From assembly GCA_937942365.1 (NCBI GenBank), contig CALDFB010000170.1, forward strand, positions 1 through 50,135: 50,135 bases of DNA, written 5' to 3'. Source of the DNA: an uncultured Marinicella sp. (GTDB lineage Bacteria > Pseudomonadota > Gammaproteobacteria > Xanthomonadales > Marinicellaceae). The notes under the pieces were generated by a model, which saw nothing but the letters and a program-made list of their open reading frames with translations, searched no databases and was not told the DNA's origin. The position numbers were made by a program, and so were the translations under genes. This document shows positions 1 to 10,312 of the stretch, one piece after another; the stretch's first letter is position 1, and each line of letters starts with the position of its first letter.

Positions 1-2
1 CT

Positions 3-1235
3 GTCGATGGCGCACCTGGCCTAAATTATCAAGAATCATACGCTGTGAGGACCACATTTGGTGATCGAAGTAGAGGAACAGGTGCATTCATGATTGATGC
101 CAATTCAGGCAGTCAAATTTTTGCCAAGCCTTTTGATTACAGTGGTACAAAAACGTTCGGTGGACCTGGTAAGTATACCGAATATGCCAACAGTTTTATT
201 CATGATGTGAACATCCCTCATTGTGATGTCAATGGCAAAGTCTTTGTCGGACAACGCTCTGATGGCTTTAAAATTGCTTTGGGAGAAGTGTTTGACTTGG
301 TTAACTTTGTGCCAGTCGAGGGTGACAGTGCCCCAGGTGCTGGTGATGGCGGTGGTTTTCCTGGCGGCATCACACAAGATGAAAACCGAAATGTGCTGGC
401 TAAAAATAACATCACAACCATTGCTTTGGAAGTGCCCAAAAGTTGTTTAGTGGGTAATGGCAACGGTGTGATTGGTAGTTGGACCAGTGCCAGTTTGCCT
501 CAAGTTATGGTATTGAACCCAAGACCAACTTTGAACACGCCGGAAATACCATTTGGTTCATGGATACAAGTTTCAAGACTGGGAAATTTTTTGGTTAATG
601 AGTTATTTGTTGGATTCAAAGACAAAGACAGGTTTAACTCAAGCGAACCCAAAGATGATGCCCAATTTGCTCATTACGTCACCCATCCAGTTTTTCCAGC
701 CATCATCAATATCTTATTTAAAGATGCAGTCAATGCCACACTTGGTACAGATATTACAGATTTAGCTCCCACCAATATTCCAAGAACTGATTTAGTGACG
801 GGATTTTTAACTGGTTTTGCAGGTGTCAATCAACTCGATGTAGTAACGCCTTCAGAGATGTTGCGCTTAAATACCGGAATTCCTGCAACTGACAGGGCTG
901 CCCAAAACCCATTAGGGGTAGCAGCAGGTGACCTTGCTGGCTTCCCTAACGGCAGGCGACCTGGTGATGATGCTGTTGATATAGCCTTAAGAGTGGCTAT
1001 GGGCGCTTTATGTCATGACATTCCAATCGGTGATGGCGGTGTTGGTGTTAATTTGGGCATTTGTACACCATCAGATGCGCCAATTGGCGCAGTTCAGCTA
1101 ACTGATGGCGCACCACTATCTGCTATGGATTTCAATGCGGCATTCCCTTATTTGTTAACACCTTATCCTGGGTCACCCAATGATGCACCTCTTCCTAGAC
1201 CTGAAACGACAACTTTATCTGAAGATGAGACATGA
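3..1235 (+). CDS. DUF4331 domain-containing protein, 5' end truncated by window edge
   Basis: Frame stays open upstream of the listed GTG at 45 to the window edge (..VDGAPGLNYQESYAVRTTFGDRSRG). Motifs resemble the DUF4331 family. Ends TGA at 1235. Confidence 0.75.
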   Translation, partial: VDGAPGLNYQESYAVRTTFGDRSRGTGAFMIDANSGSQIFAKPFDYSGTKTFGGPGKYTEYANSFIHDVNIPHCDVNGKVFVGQRSDGFKIALGEVFDLVNFVPVEGDSAPGAGDGGGFPGGITQDENRNVLAKNNITTIALEVPKSCLVGNGNGVIGSWTSASLPQVMVLNPRPTLNTPEIPFGSWIQVSRLGNFLVNELFVGFKDKDRFNSSEPKDDAQFAHYVTHPVFPAIINILFKDAVNATLGTDITDLAPTNIPRTDLVTGFLTGFAGVNQLDVVTPSEMLRLNTGIPATDRAAQNPLGVAAGDLAGFPNGRRPGDDAVDIALRVAMGALCHDIPIGDGGVGVNLGICTPSDAPIGAVQLTDGAPLSAMDFNAAFPYLLTPYPGSPNDAPLPRPETTTLSEDET

Positions 1236-1499
1236 AATCTGGGCACCAAAAACTATGTTTATGGCAGTGATTAATGTGCTGATTTGGGTGTACTATCACC
1301 CAAATCAGACAATCCACCAGAACACCTATCACAATTCGACCATAAAAAATGATGCAAGAACGACACAATTTTAGGTGTTAAACAAAGAACTCAACAAGCT
1401 TGAAAATGAGCCAGTTTTGTGCAGATCAACCCATTTTAATTTAGACCAAGCTGAACTTATTTTTGAACAACACATATCACTACAAATTAGGAATGAACT

Positions 1500-2573
1500 A
1501 TGAAAGCAATAAACTCTATGAAAACCATTATAGTCATGAGTGCCATTATGGCTCCAATAGTTACATGGGGGCACAACGCAACACATACCCATCATGAAAC
1601 AAAAAAGATATTGGCCCCCTTGCACAGTGCGCAAATTAAAAATGAAATCCAAGCGATTGAAATAGCCAACAACTACTTAAACCAAGCCAATGAAGTCGGT
1701 AAAAGTCATTATTATGATTTAGCAGAACAGACGATTAAACCATGGTTAAAAGGTGATTCTCACCCAGAAAAGTGGTTGGTAAAGGCGAAAATAGACCAGC
1801 ATGAACATCATTTTGAGGAGGCCATTGAATCCATAAAACGAGTATTGGCTGATAATCCAAAAAATAACAATGCCCACTTAATGGCCACACGTATCTACTT
1901 GATCAAAAGAAACTTCCAAGCTGCAAAGACACATTGTCAACAGCTCAGTTCAGATGCATACATGAATATAGCAGCCATTTGTTTATTAGAAGTGGCCAGC
2001 CACCTAGATCAATTAAGCGCAAGCTATGCAGTACTTAAAAGTATGTTCATGGATGCAGAACTTAAAGCGCCCTATCAAACATGGATAACTCTGATGCTCA
2101 GTGATATGGCTACTCGCATGAACAACCATGATGAAAGTGCATATTGGCTGGCTCGTTCTTCTCACACCAGTGACATCAGCCACTTGGCTGCTTGGGCTAA
2201 GAACCAACTTCAATTAAAGCAAGCCAAAGTTGTTATTGAACGCTTGGAGCCGCTGTACCAGAATACCCCTTTAATAGAAGATACTTTGCTACTTCAATTG
2301 GCGCTGGCAGAACAACAGCTAAACCAGTCAAACAAGCATGTGTCATCAAGAACAAACCAACTACATTGGAAAGAATTAATTAAAACTCGAATCAAACAAC
2401 GTGAACAAAGTACACTTAATCACCACGCCAGCGAGGTTGCTCAATACTATCTTTATTTAGATGACAACCCCGAAAAAGCGTACCATTGGGCCAAAATTAA
2501 CTGGCAACAAAGCCAGGAATACAATGATAAACAACTGTTAGAAGCAACAAGAGTGGCACACCGAAGTCATTAA
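1500..2573 (+). CDS. Secreted tetratricopeptide-repeat protein
   Basis: 357 aa ORF, N-terminal signal-like segment, TPR-like helical repeats; downstream of the DUF4331 gene on the same strand. Confidence 0.7.
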   Translation: MKAINSMKTIIVMSAIMAPIVTWGHNATHTHHETKKILAPLHSAQIKNEIQAIEIANNYLNQANEVGKSHYYDLAEQTIKPWLKGDSHPEKWLVKAKIDQHEHHFEEAIESIKRVLADNPKNNNAHLMATRIYLIKRNFQAAKTHCQQLSSDAYMNIAAICLLEVASHLDQLSASYAVLKSMFMDAELKAPYQTWITLMLSDMATRMNNHDESAYWLARSSHTSDISHLAAWAKNQLQLKQAKVVIERLEPLYQNTPLIEDTLLLQLALAEQQLNQSNKHVSSRTNQLHWKELIKTRIKQREQSTLNHHASEVAQYYLYLDDNPEKAYHWAKINWQQSQEYNDKQLLEATRVAHRSH

Positions 2574-2885
2574 TCAATGATCATTGCAATAACTTCATGA
2601 GGCTTGAAGTTCATTACTCATCATTAAGCGATCATGAACTTTTGAAACTTTTGATGAACTTAGGCTGATCAATCAGGCATTTGGCATATCATCAATATCC
2701 AGATTTTCATTTCTAATTGATTGTTCAATAAAGGCACAAATTTACATCCTGTAAGCATGTGATGTTTCGTGTATCAGTTTATCAAAGACTTTAAAAATTC
2801 AATTTCTAAAGCAGGCGTTCTAATGCTTCTAAAAGATGGCAGTTGGGCCTGTTGTAGCTGAGCCCAACGAACCATCGTTAATAAT

Positions 2886-3443
2886 TTAATCCCTTTTGTA
2901 AAGTGACTCAATAGTACTGGTAGCCAGTGTATTTGCGTTGATCATATAACCAGTTAAAGCACCAGATGCATTTTCAGGCAGGTCTAGTTTTTCAACTGAC
3001 AATGCATGTATTGTAAATTTATAGCGATGAATACCATGATCAGTTGGAGGGCATGCACCTCCAAATGTATGGCTGCCATAATCATTCCTAATTTGAAGGC
3101 TGCCTGCTGGCATCAAACCTTCCGGTGATTTGCTGGCACCAGTTTTAATTTCCGTAATGGTTTTTGGAATGTTAATAACCTGCCAATGCCACCAGCCACT
3201 TCCAGTTGGAGCATCAGGATCATAAACAGTTAAAGCAAAACTTTTTGTGCCCTCAGGTGTGCCTGACCATTGAAGGTGTGGCGATAAATCGTTCCCAGTA
3301 CAACCAAAACCATTAAATTCTTGAGCTTTGCTCATCAACTTTCCATCCGTTATGTCATCACTGGATAAGGTCAAGCTTTCAGCTTCTAATGTAGCTGCAT
3401 GAAAAAAGAATAAAATACAATAAATGTTAAATATACGACTCAT
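2886..3443 (-). CDS. YbhB/YbcL family Raf kinase inhibitor-like (PEBP) protein, secreted
   Basis: Motifs LTLSSDDITDG, GNDLSPHLQWSGTPEGTKSFALTVYDPDAPTGSGWWHWQVINIP, GIHRYKFTIHAL are typical of bacterial PEBP; N-terminal signal peptide. Confidence 0.92.
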   Translation of the reverse strand: MSRIFNIYCILFFFHAATLEAESLTLSSDDITDGKLMSKAQEFNGFGCTGNDLSPHLQWSGTPEGTKSFALTVYDPDAPTGSGWWHWQVINIPKTITEIKTGASKSPEGLMPAGSLQIRNDYGSHTFGGACPPTDHGIHRYKFTIHALSVEKLDLPENASGALTGYMINANTLATSTIESLYKRD

Positions 3444-3525
3444 AATAATCCTAAATAATTAAGTGAATATCTATTATATTTTTCCAAAAACCGAAAAATA
3501 GTACCAAATCGGCCAAGCTTTAGCC

Positions 3526-4332
3526 TTAATCAGTCATTTGAGTTTTTCTGAGATCTGAGGGTGTTAATCCGAACCTTTTCTTAAACCTCTCCGTAAACCT
3601 AGATTGCGACTGATAACCACATCTATCTGAAATAATTCCTATAGGTTGTCTGGTAGTTTGGAGTAAATGCAGTGCCAAACCATGCCTTGCTTGGTCTTTA
3701 ATTTTTTGCAAGCTGGTACCTTCAGTTTTTAATTTCCTGCGCAGTGTTGATTCACTCATTGACAGTTGATTACAAATGTCCTTTATTGTGAATTGATTAA
3801 AACCATTCTCTATATAGATTTGATGTAAATGGCTTTTAATTTGGGGGGTTGATAGCAAGGAAAGAATCTTTTGATAACCCTGATGACACATCATAGAAAT
3901 CAGTTCTCTTTTTCTTGATGACCAAAATTGTTTTGGTGCCCATTGGGACAACTCAACAAACTGCTGCAAACATAATTCTAATGGTAAGGTTGTTTTTCCA
4001 ATATAGTGCGACTCTGTGATTGGTACATTGATTTGAAGGCCATCAAAGTCTTGGTAGTCAAATTCAATGAGAAGTGCAAAATATTCTTTGTCTTTAGGAA
4101 TGTTGCGCATATTAATGGCAGGGTTATCTGATAAAAAAATAAAATTTCCAGAATCACAAGTAATATTATTGTCTGGTCCTAAATTTTTACTGCCATTGAG
4201 CACGATTATCAATAATGGTTTAGCAATAGGTACGTTCAACAGTTTTTGTACTTGTCTTGATGTATAAACCGAAAAAGGTTGTTCTTCGGTTATATTAATC
4301 GCTTTTTTTATGGTGCGAATGAGTTCTGGCAT
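3526..4332 (-). CDS. AraC family transcriptional regulator
   Basis: C-terminal AraC HTH: QFTIKDICNQLSMSESTLRRKLKTEGTSLQKIKDQAR...GIISDRCGYQSQSRFTERFKKRFGLTPSDLRK. Confidence 0.93.
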   Translation of the reverse strand: MPELIRTIKKAINITEEQPFSVYTSRQVQKLLNVPIAKPLLIIVLNGSKNLGPDNNITCDSGNFIFLSDNPAINMRNIPKDKEYFALLIEFDYQDFDGLQINVPITESHYIGKTTLPLELCLQQFVELSQWAPKQFWSSRKRELISMMCHQGYQKILSLLSTPQIKSHLHQIYIENGFNQFTIKDICNQLSMSESTLRRKLKTEGTSLQKIKDQARHGLALHLLQTTRQPIGIISDRCGYQSQSRFTERFKKRFGLTPSDLRKTQMTD

Positions 4333-4727
4333 GATTTAAATTTATTCCAAAGATAAGAATAATTTCTGAGTTAATGTTAACCTTCAATACAATTATATAG
4401 TACAGATCAACATTAAAAAGCCAAAATATTTTAACCTGCTTGTGCCACCTCTCATATTGCCAATTCAGTCAAACAAATTTAAGTTGACTTAAGAAAACTG
4501 GTGTCAATTTCCTCAACTGTTTTTTTACTGATACTGATACGCGATTTTCTGTGATTAAGTGAGAAGCTAAAAATGATGTTAAGTCTTTATTTTCAATCAA
4601 TTCAGGAACATCTTTCAAATAAAGGAGTTACAAAATCGATAGGGCCTGAAACATCAGTACTTCCAGAAACTATAGCCAAATAGGCTTTCGTATTGTTAAG
4701 TAACTTTTCAAAGCCTTTTAAGTTATC

Positions 4728-5999
4728 TTATTCATCAAAACCATTTTTAAAAATCAAATCTTGAACTTCATTGGCCCCAATATCGACAAAACCTTCTGGA
4801 CGATTGAGTTGTAGTAGGTTAACTTTTCTCTGTTCAAGCTCAATGTCTTGAATTAATCCCAGATTATCAACAGCTAAATCACTGCCCATATCAACTGCTG
4901 GGGAATTTGAACTGATTCGATAATCAGCAGTTAGCAGGGGGTTTGAACCTAAGTTATTACCCGCATCTATATAATTACCAAATTCAAGATCTTGAACAAT
5001 AGAAAATGATACGTCACCCGCTACGCCAATTAACGGACTCCCAAGTCCGATATTATTGTCCCAAAAGATCGAGTTGATAACATCAGGCTGTTCATCTCCA
5101 TCTAAAGCTGTTTGATTATTAACAAAAGTTACATTAACAACATCTACATTGGCATTTTGAGTGTCGAGTGCAGTGCCTGGATTATCAGCAAACAAAGAAT
5201 TAGTGACTGAGCCAAAACTGGTTCCTACATTGGTCTGGAATCTAACATTGTTACCACCACCGTTACTAAAAAACTGACTTTGAGCAATGTTTAAGGTGTG
5301 CATTCCGTCACCATTCCCTTGAAAATGGATGGATGAACCGGCACTGGCTGAGTTGCTGGAAAAAGTTGATTGAGTGACATTCATGATACCATCATCATCA
5401 TTGTTGTACTCTATCTGCATGGCACCGCCAATACCACCATTATTGTTATTAAATTCGCAGTTGGTCATTGAAATTTCTGCGGTATTAAAAATGTATAGTC
5501 CTGCACCGATATTGCCATCATTATTCCTGAAGCTACAATTTGATAAGGAAAATTCAGCAACGCCATTAACCCTCATACCTGCCCCGATGGAGCTTTCGCC
5601 ATTGATTACACTTAAGCCATCGATGCTGACAACAGCACCTAAACCTGAAACATTCAAAACCAATCCTTCGAATTCACCATCAAGTATGGTTAATTCAGGG
5701 CCTGCACCCTGAAGAGTTATAGGACCTGAGAAGTTCATGGGTAAAGCCTCACCATTACTGGGACTATAGGTACCTTGGCTTATATTCACTGTATCACCTA
5801 TATTGGCCAACAAAAGCCCCTGGGTGATGGTTGCCACAGCAGATGATGGGGTTTGACCATTGTTTGCATCATCTCCACTGGTTTGATCTACATAAATAGT
5901 GATTGCAGCAGCATGCTTACATAAAATCATGCTCACCAGAAAAATAAGAGTAATGTATCTTTGAGTATTCATCAGTTTTTTCAATGGTAAAAAATTCAA
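4728..5999 (-). CDS. Secreted right-handed beta-helix repeat protein with C-terminal IFKNGFDE tail
   Basis: Signal peptide, YVDQTSGDDANNGQTPSSAVATITQGLLLANIGDTVNISQGTY (DUF1565-like start), N-rich beta-helix repeats, ends DLIFKNGFDE. Confidence 0.85.
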   Translation of the reverse strand: MNFLPLKKLMNTQRYITLIFLVSMILCKHAAAITIYVDQTSGDDANNGQTPSSAVATITQGLLLANIGDTVNISQGTYSPSNGEALPMNFSGPITLQGAGPELTILDGEFEGLVLNVSGLGAVVSIDGLSVINGESSIGAGMRVNGVAEFSLSNCSFRNNDGNIGAGLYIFNTAEISMTNCEFNNNNGGIGGAMQIEYNNDDDGIMNVTQSTFSSNSASAGSSIHFQGNGDGMHTLNIAQSQFFSNGGGNNVRFQTNVGTSFGSVTNSLFADNPGTALDTQNANVDVVNVTFVNNQTALDGDEQPDVINSIFWDNNIGLGSPLIGVAGDVSFSIVQDLEFGNYIDAGNNLGSNPLLTADYRISSNSPAVDMGSDLAVDNLGLIQDIELEQRKVNLLQLNRPEGFVDIGANEVQDLIFKNGFDE

Positions 6000-6265
6000 A
6001 CAAGTATACAGCCATTAGATGTAGAGATGTAGTTTGAATTCTCAGCCGTGTTTGATTAAGAAGGGCGCGAGGTAATTCTTCTCAACAATGACCAGTCAGG
6101 TCATGTCTATACATTCATCATTCCATTAAAAATACTGACTCAGAGTAATTTTACAATTGGTGAAGTTTAACGTGTATTTAATAAGTCAAAAAATGACTCA
6201 GTGACGTAACTGTCAGAACCGAATAGTCAGTAGCAAAGACGCTTTGATAGAGCTCAATATCCGCT

Positions 6266-7408
6266 TCAATCCCAACTCAAGGCACCGCCTTGATGTTCGT
6301 CGACATGACTGTCTTGATGGTGATCATTGTCATTTATTTTGATTTGAGTATCCAACCAGGGTAAGGCATTTTCAGCACCGGGAAAGGGTTCTGCCATACC
6401 AAGTTCACGAGCACGTTGGTTGGCGATGTAACGGTGCTGCTCCATATGCTCATCAGCACTGTAATTTTCAATCGGTGTTTGGAATAAAAAGTTAACATAT
6501 TTTGCTTCAGCGGCTTCTGCTTCTAACCACATGTTTTTAACTTTAGCTGGATCCAGTTGAACTTGATTTTCTTGGATGATTTGTTTAACTGCTCGAATCC
6601 CAAATGAACAATGCAAAGCTTTATCGCGCATGATGTGCTGTAACAACTCACCTGACTTTTTCATCAAGCCACGTCGTTGTAAAGAAAAAATTGGACTGAA
6701 GCCATGGTATAACCAGTTGCCCTCAAACACCGCTGAGAAAAACAAGTAAGCCAAAGTGAATTGTTCTAATTCATCTTTGTCATTCAAATCAATATCAGGT
6801 CGCATCACTGGGTCTAAGTAACGGTTTGACATTTGAATTTTTTGATCAATTTCCGGAATCAATCGATACTGATTGTATAAATCACCTTGATCCAATCCAA
6901 TCGCTTCAACGCCATGCTGATAAGCCGAAGTATGTAAAGCTTCTTCATAAATTTGGCGCGCTTGGTATATTTGTAACTCAGGGGCCGTCATTTTCTCCAT
7001 CACCGCCAAACCTATATTTCGCATCGCCAGAATTCCTGAAGTGGTTAAATACGACATCACATTATGAAAAACGTGTTTTTCTTCGGCTTTTAAAGCATTG
7101 TTATAATCAATGACGTCTTGATCCATTTTTATATCGAGTGGCGACCAGTGGTTTTTGTTCGCATTGAGAAAGAAGTTCCATGCCCATGGGTATTTAAACG
7201 GTGCCAGTTGATTGACATCAGTCAATCCATTGATGACCCTTTTGTCCTCTGCTTTAACTGGCTCTACAGATGACGCACCTGGCTCGGTTGTTGTCACTTT
7301 GGATTGATCATTACTTGTCTTAGGTGATTCATTTGAATTGTTTGATGATGATAGTGGATCGTCCCAAAGGTTGCTCATAAATTTCTCTGTCAATGTGGTG
7401 CCAGACAT
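6266..7408 (-). CDS. nrdB: Ribonucleoside-diphosphate reductase class I beta subunit (R2), atypical metal-site residues
   Basis: INGLTDVNQLAPFKYPWAWNFF, RQIYEEALHTSAYQH, VFEGNWLYHGF, MRDKALHCSFGI, C-terminal tail GGALSWD. Alternative start is the ATG 10 codons downstream (MSNLWDDPLS). Confidence 0.93.
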   Translation of the reverse strand: MSGTTLTEKFMSNLWDDPLSSSNNSNESPKTSNDQSKVTTTEPGASSVEPVKAEDKRVINGLTDVNQLAPFKYPWAWNFFLNANKNHWSPLDIKMDQDVIDYNNALKAEEKHVFHNVMSYLTTSGILAMRNIGLAVMEKMTAPELQIYQARQIYEEALHTSAYQHGVEAIGLDQGDLYNQYRLIPEIDQKIQMSNRYLDPVMRPDIDLNDKDELEQFTLAYLFFSAVFEGNWLYHGFSPIFSLQRRGLMKKSGELLQHIMRDKALHCSFGIRAVKQIIQENQVQLDPAKVKNMWLEAEAAEAKYVNFLFQTPIENYSADEHMEQHRYIANQRARELGMAEPFPGAENALPWLDTQIKINDNDHHQDSHVDEHQGGALSWD

Positions 7409-7530
7409 TATAGATAATCAACCATCAAAGCCCAATCAAAAAAGTAAATTTAAGTCATTTCAATCTGATCACAACTTAATTTTCACTCCTGTTACACTGA
7501 TAAAATAGACACTGTGGTAATATCTTCCAA

Positions 7531-8103
7531 ATGCAAATTCTGATTGATTCAATTTCACAATACATTAAACCCAGTTGCGATTTAATAGAATGCCTCAACA
7601 AAAGAGTCAAGGAGGTTAAATTTAAAAAAGGAGAGATGGTGCATGATGCGCATAAAATATGCACACAGAGTCTATTTGTGGTTTCTGGAATTTTCAGGCT
7701 ATATTACATTAAGCCCGATGGTAAAGAAGTCAGTGATTTTTTTGCCAGTGATAAAGAATGGATCAATTCTCCAGTGAGTTTTATGCAACAAAAGCAAGAC
7801 GTTTATTACATGGATGTCATTGAAGACGCCTCAGCCTTGGCATTGAATGTTAAAGATTTAATTGATCTCTTTGATCAATACCCTGAAATGGAACGCTACT
7901 CTCGATTGGACATGGGGGCTTTTTTTGGGCAAGTCATGAACCGGTTGGCATCATTTAGATTCACTTCAGCAGAAGAAAAGTACCTTCATTTTTGTGAAGC
8001 CTACCCAAAAATCAAACAGCGAATTCCATTGCATATGGTGGCTTCATATATGGGAGTTACCCAAGAAACGTTAAGTCGAATAAGAAATAAACTGGGTTTT
8101 TGA
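7531..8103 (+). CDS. Crp/Fnr family (cyclic-nucleotide-binding-like) transcriptional regulator
   Basis: cNMP-binding-like beta barrel (SLFVVSGIFRLYYIKPDGKEVSDFFASDKEWI) and C-terminal HTH (IPLHMVASYMGVTQETLSRIRNKLGF). Confidence 0.9.
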   Translation: MQILIDSISQYIKPSCDLIECLNKRVKEVKFKKGEMVHDAHKICTQSLFVVSGIFRLYYIKPDGKEVSDFFASDKEWINSPVSFMQQKQDVYYMDVIEDASALALNVKDLIDLFDQYPEMERYSRLDMGAFFGQVMNRLASFRFTSAEEKYLHFCEAYPKIKQRIPLHMVASYMGVTQETLSRIRNKLGF

Positions 8104-8172
8104 TTTAGATCAATGACAACATTGTCTTACAGTTGTTAGTATGAAATTTTTACTTCTTCATACATACGCACC

Positions 8173-9009
8173 ATGAAAAAATTAACTGTCGGAATAATAT
8201 CTTTATTCTTAAATGTTTGCTTAGCGAACAATTTACCTGAAAAACACGGCTTTATAGATGCGCAACTTTTTGTTGGCAAAAATAACAACCAACCGCTGAT
8301 CATCGGCTTTGGCGGTGGTGAAGGCGGTAATGCTTGGGCATCTGATTACTGGAAAAAAACCAGGGATGAATTTTTAGACAAAGGTTATGCACTTTTAGCA
8401 ATCGGGTATTTTGGTATGCCAAATACCACACCAATGCTTGACCGAATTCCATTAGATGCGATTTACCATGAAATCACCAAAGCAGCAAAGAATCCCTTGA
8501 TAAACCCCAAAAAGTTGGCATTGATTGGTGGTTCAAAAGGTGCAGAGTTGGCTTTGAACCTCGCCAGCAGATATCCAGACATCAGCAGTGTCATTGCCTT
8601 GGTACCCAGCCACGTCAGTTTTCCAGGAATCACATACACCATGGCGCATTCATCTTGGACTTTCGAAGGCATTGAAGTACCTTTTGTCCCTGCCAGTGAA
8701 CGCATCATTCCTGCGGTTTTAACTCGCGACTTGCACACAGCTTTCTCAATGATGTTAGAAGATAAAGAGTGGGTGGAAAAAGCCAGAATTCCAGTAGAAA
8801 AGATTAACGGATCACTGATGATTATATCTGCCCGTGAAGATGAAATGTGGCCTTCTTTGATGATGTCTGAACAATTGGTGGAACAGCTAGAACAAGCTCA
8901 ATTTGCACATCATTATAAACACATCATTGCTGAAGGAGGTCATGCTTCTGCATTGAACCACTTTCCTGAAATCTTTGCTTTTCTTGATGAGTATTTCAAA
9001 CCAAAGTAA
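8173..9009 (+). CDS. Secreted alpha/beta hydrolase, acyl-CoA thioester hydrolase/BAAT C-terminal-like
   Basis: Signal peptide, GGSKGAELALNLASRYPDISSVIALVPSHVSF nucleophile elbow, AREDEMWPSLMMSEQL and GGHAS triad region. Confidence 0.85.
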   Translation: MKKLTVGIISLFLNVCLANNLPEKHGFIDAQLFVGKNNNQPLIIGFGGGEGGNAWASDYWKKTRDEFLDKGYALLAIGYFGMPNTTPMLDRIPLDAIYHEITKAAKNPLINPKKLALIGGSKGAELALNLASRYPDISSVIALVPSHVSFPGITYTMAHSSWTFEGIEVPFVPASERIIPAVLTRDLHTAFSMMLEDKEWVEKARIPVEKINGSLMIISAREDEMWPSLMMSEQLVEQLEQAQFAHHYKHIIAEGGHASALNHFPEIFAFLDEYFKPK

Positions 9010-9448
9010 ATTTATCTACATCTTTCAGTTGTGAAACTAATCACATTAAAAAGGCCATCACAAAACTGGTAATTCTGATATTCGTCGAGTCTGAATCAGT
9101 TAACACTAAACCGCAGTATTGCGCTTTCAACAAAACGAGAATTATGAATCAATCAAAACATCCAGCCAGACAACAACCTTTGAAAAATTAAAACTTTAAA
9201 TTTAGTGCCGAAAATTGGCACCCTTAATCCCAAAGCCGGATTAAAAACATTAACTGCGTCCCAAAAATTGACCTAATTTGTCACTATTTTCGGTTTTTAA
9301 CATTTGTTTTAATTGTTTCGTAAAACCTGATTGTCCACACATATATGTATCGCTATTATAAATATATGTCTTGATTCTGGAGACTTTCCAGGGAATCAAG
9401 GCAAAAGTATTTAAGCGGTAAGTAAAGATTAATTTTTGGAGGTGTATA

Positions 9449-9877
9449 GTGAACCAATCAATTGGAAATGATTTATTTGTAGATATGATGAACTGGGATT
9501 TTATTGATAAAAACAAACAGTTCAAACAAGGCATGTTAATGAACGATGAAGGCAAGCGTTTACAAATTAAAAAAGTATTTCCTAAGAAGTCAGCAAGCTT
9601 TATTGATGTGTTTATGCAATACGCCCATGTGGTTGCCGTCAATGGTCAACTCAAATCTGACCCGGCCGTCATTTTAGGTTTTGATTTAAAGAACAAAATC
9701 ATATACCCAGTGCTTTACCGCAATGACCTGCTTGATCACACCATCAATGTTTATGAAAAGGGCGCCATCAATCAAGAACATGCTGATTGGTTGTTGGAAT
9801 ATTGGGCGGCATGGTTTGATGAGCTCAAAGCCGATGATTACGATTATCTTGACTATGATCAATTAAAAGTTGGTTGA
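9449..9877 (+). CDS. Conserved hypothetical protein, 142 aa
   Basis: GTG start preceded by GGAGGT (9438-9443); acidic C-terminus; no family recognised. Confidence 0.65.
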   Translation: MNQSIGNDLFVDMMNWDFIDKNKQFKQGMLMNDEGKRLQIKKVFPKKSASFIDVFMQYAHVVAVNGQLKSDPAVILGFDLKNKIIYPVLYRNDLLDHTINVYEKGAINQEHADWLLEYWAAWFDELKADDYDYLDYDQLKVG

Positions 9878-10312
9878 TTGAACCACTTTAAAATGTCGCC
9901 TGCACTGAATAAAGATTGAGGTAACTTCATTCAGTGTATTGATTGTAAAAGATCATTTACAGTAATCCACTTTGATCATTTTTTGTTTGCCAGAGATTTT
10001 TTGACATACCATTTCACTGAGAGCTGGTCTCAACCCCTTCTTTTTTAAGCTGATAAAAAATCTTGAATCCCATTGCATAAAACCCAAAAATTAAATCAGG
10101 GACTCAAACGCCTCTATTAAGCCGTCTGCAAAACAATTTTTATTTTCTTTTTATATCAACAACTTAAATCAATAGTTCCCAAAAACAACCCTACAAAGGC
10201 CCGTTTTTCCCCGCTAATTGACTGGGCATTATGACCTCGAGTTATTAACTTAAATGCAGGCCATGGCAGTTGTTTGTCAGGCCATTTACATTTAATTTTG
10301 AGGGTACTAAAA

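Noticed and set aside
6266-7408. NrdB as an R2-like ligand-binding oxidase (R2lox)
   Set aside because: The radical Tyr context and the C-terminal R1-binding-like tail (GGALSWD) fit a true R2.
9120-9245. Small ORF MNQSKHPARQQPLKN and a short hairpin GTGCC...GGCAC
   Set aside because: Too short and without RBS or conservation evidence; hairpin stem is only 5 bp.
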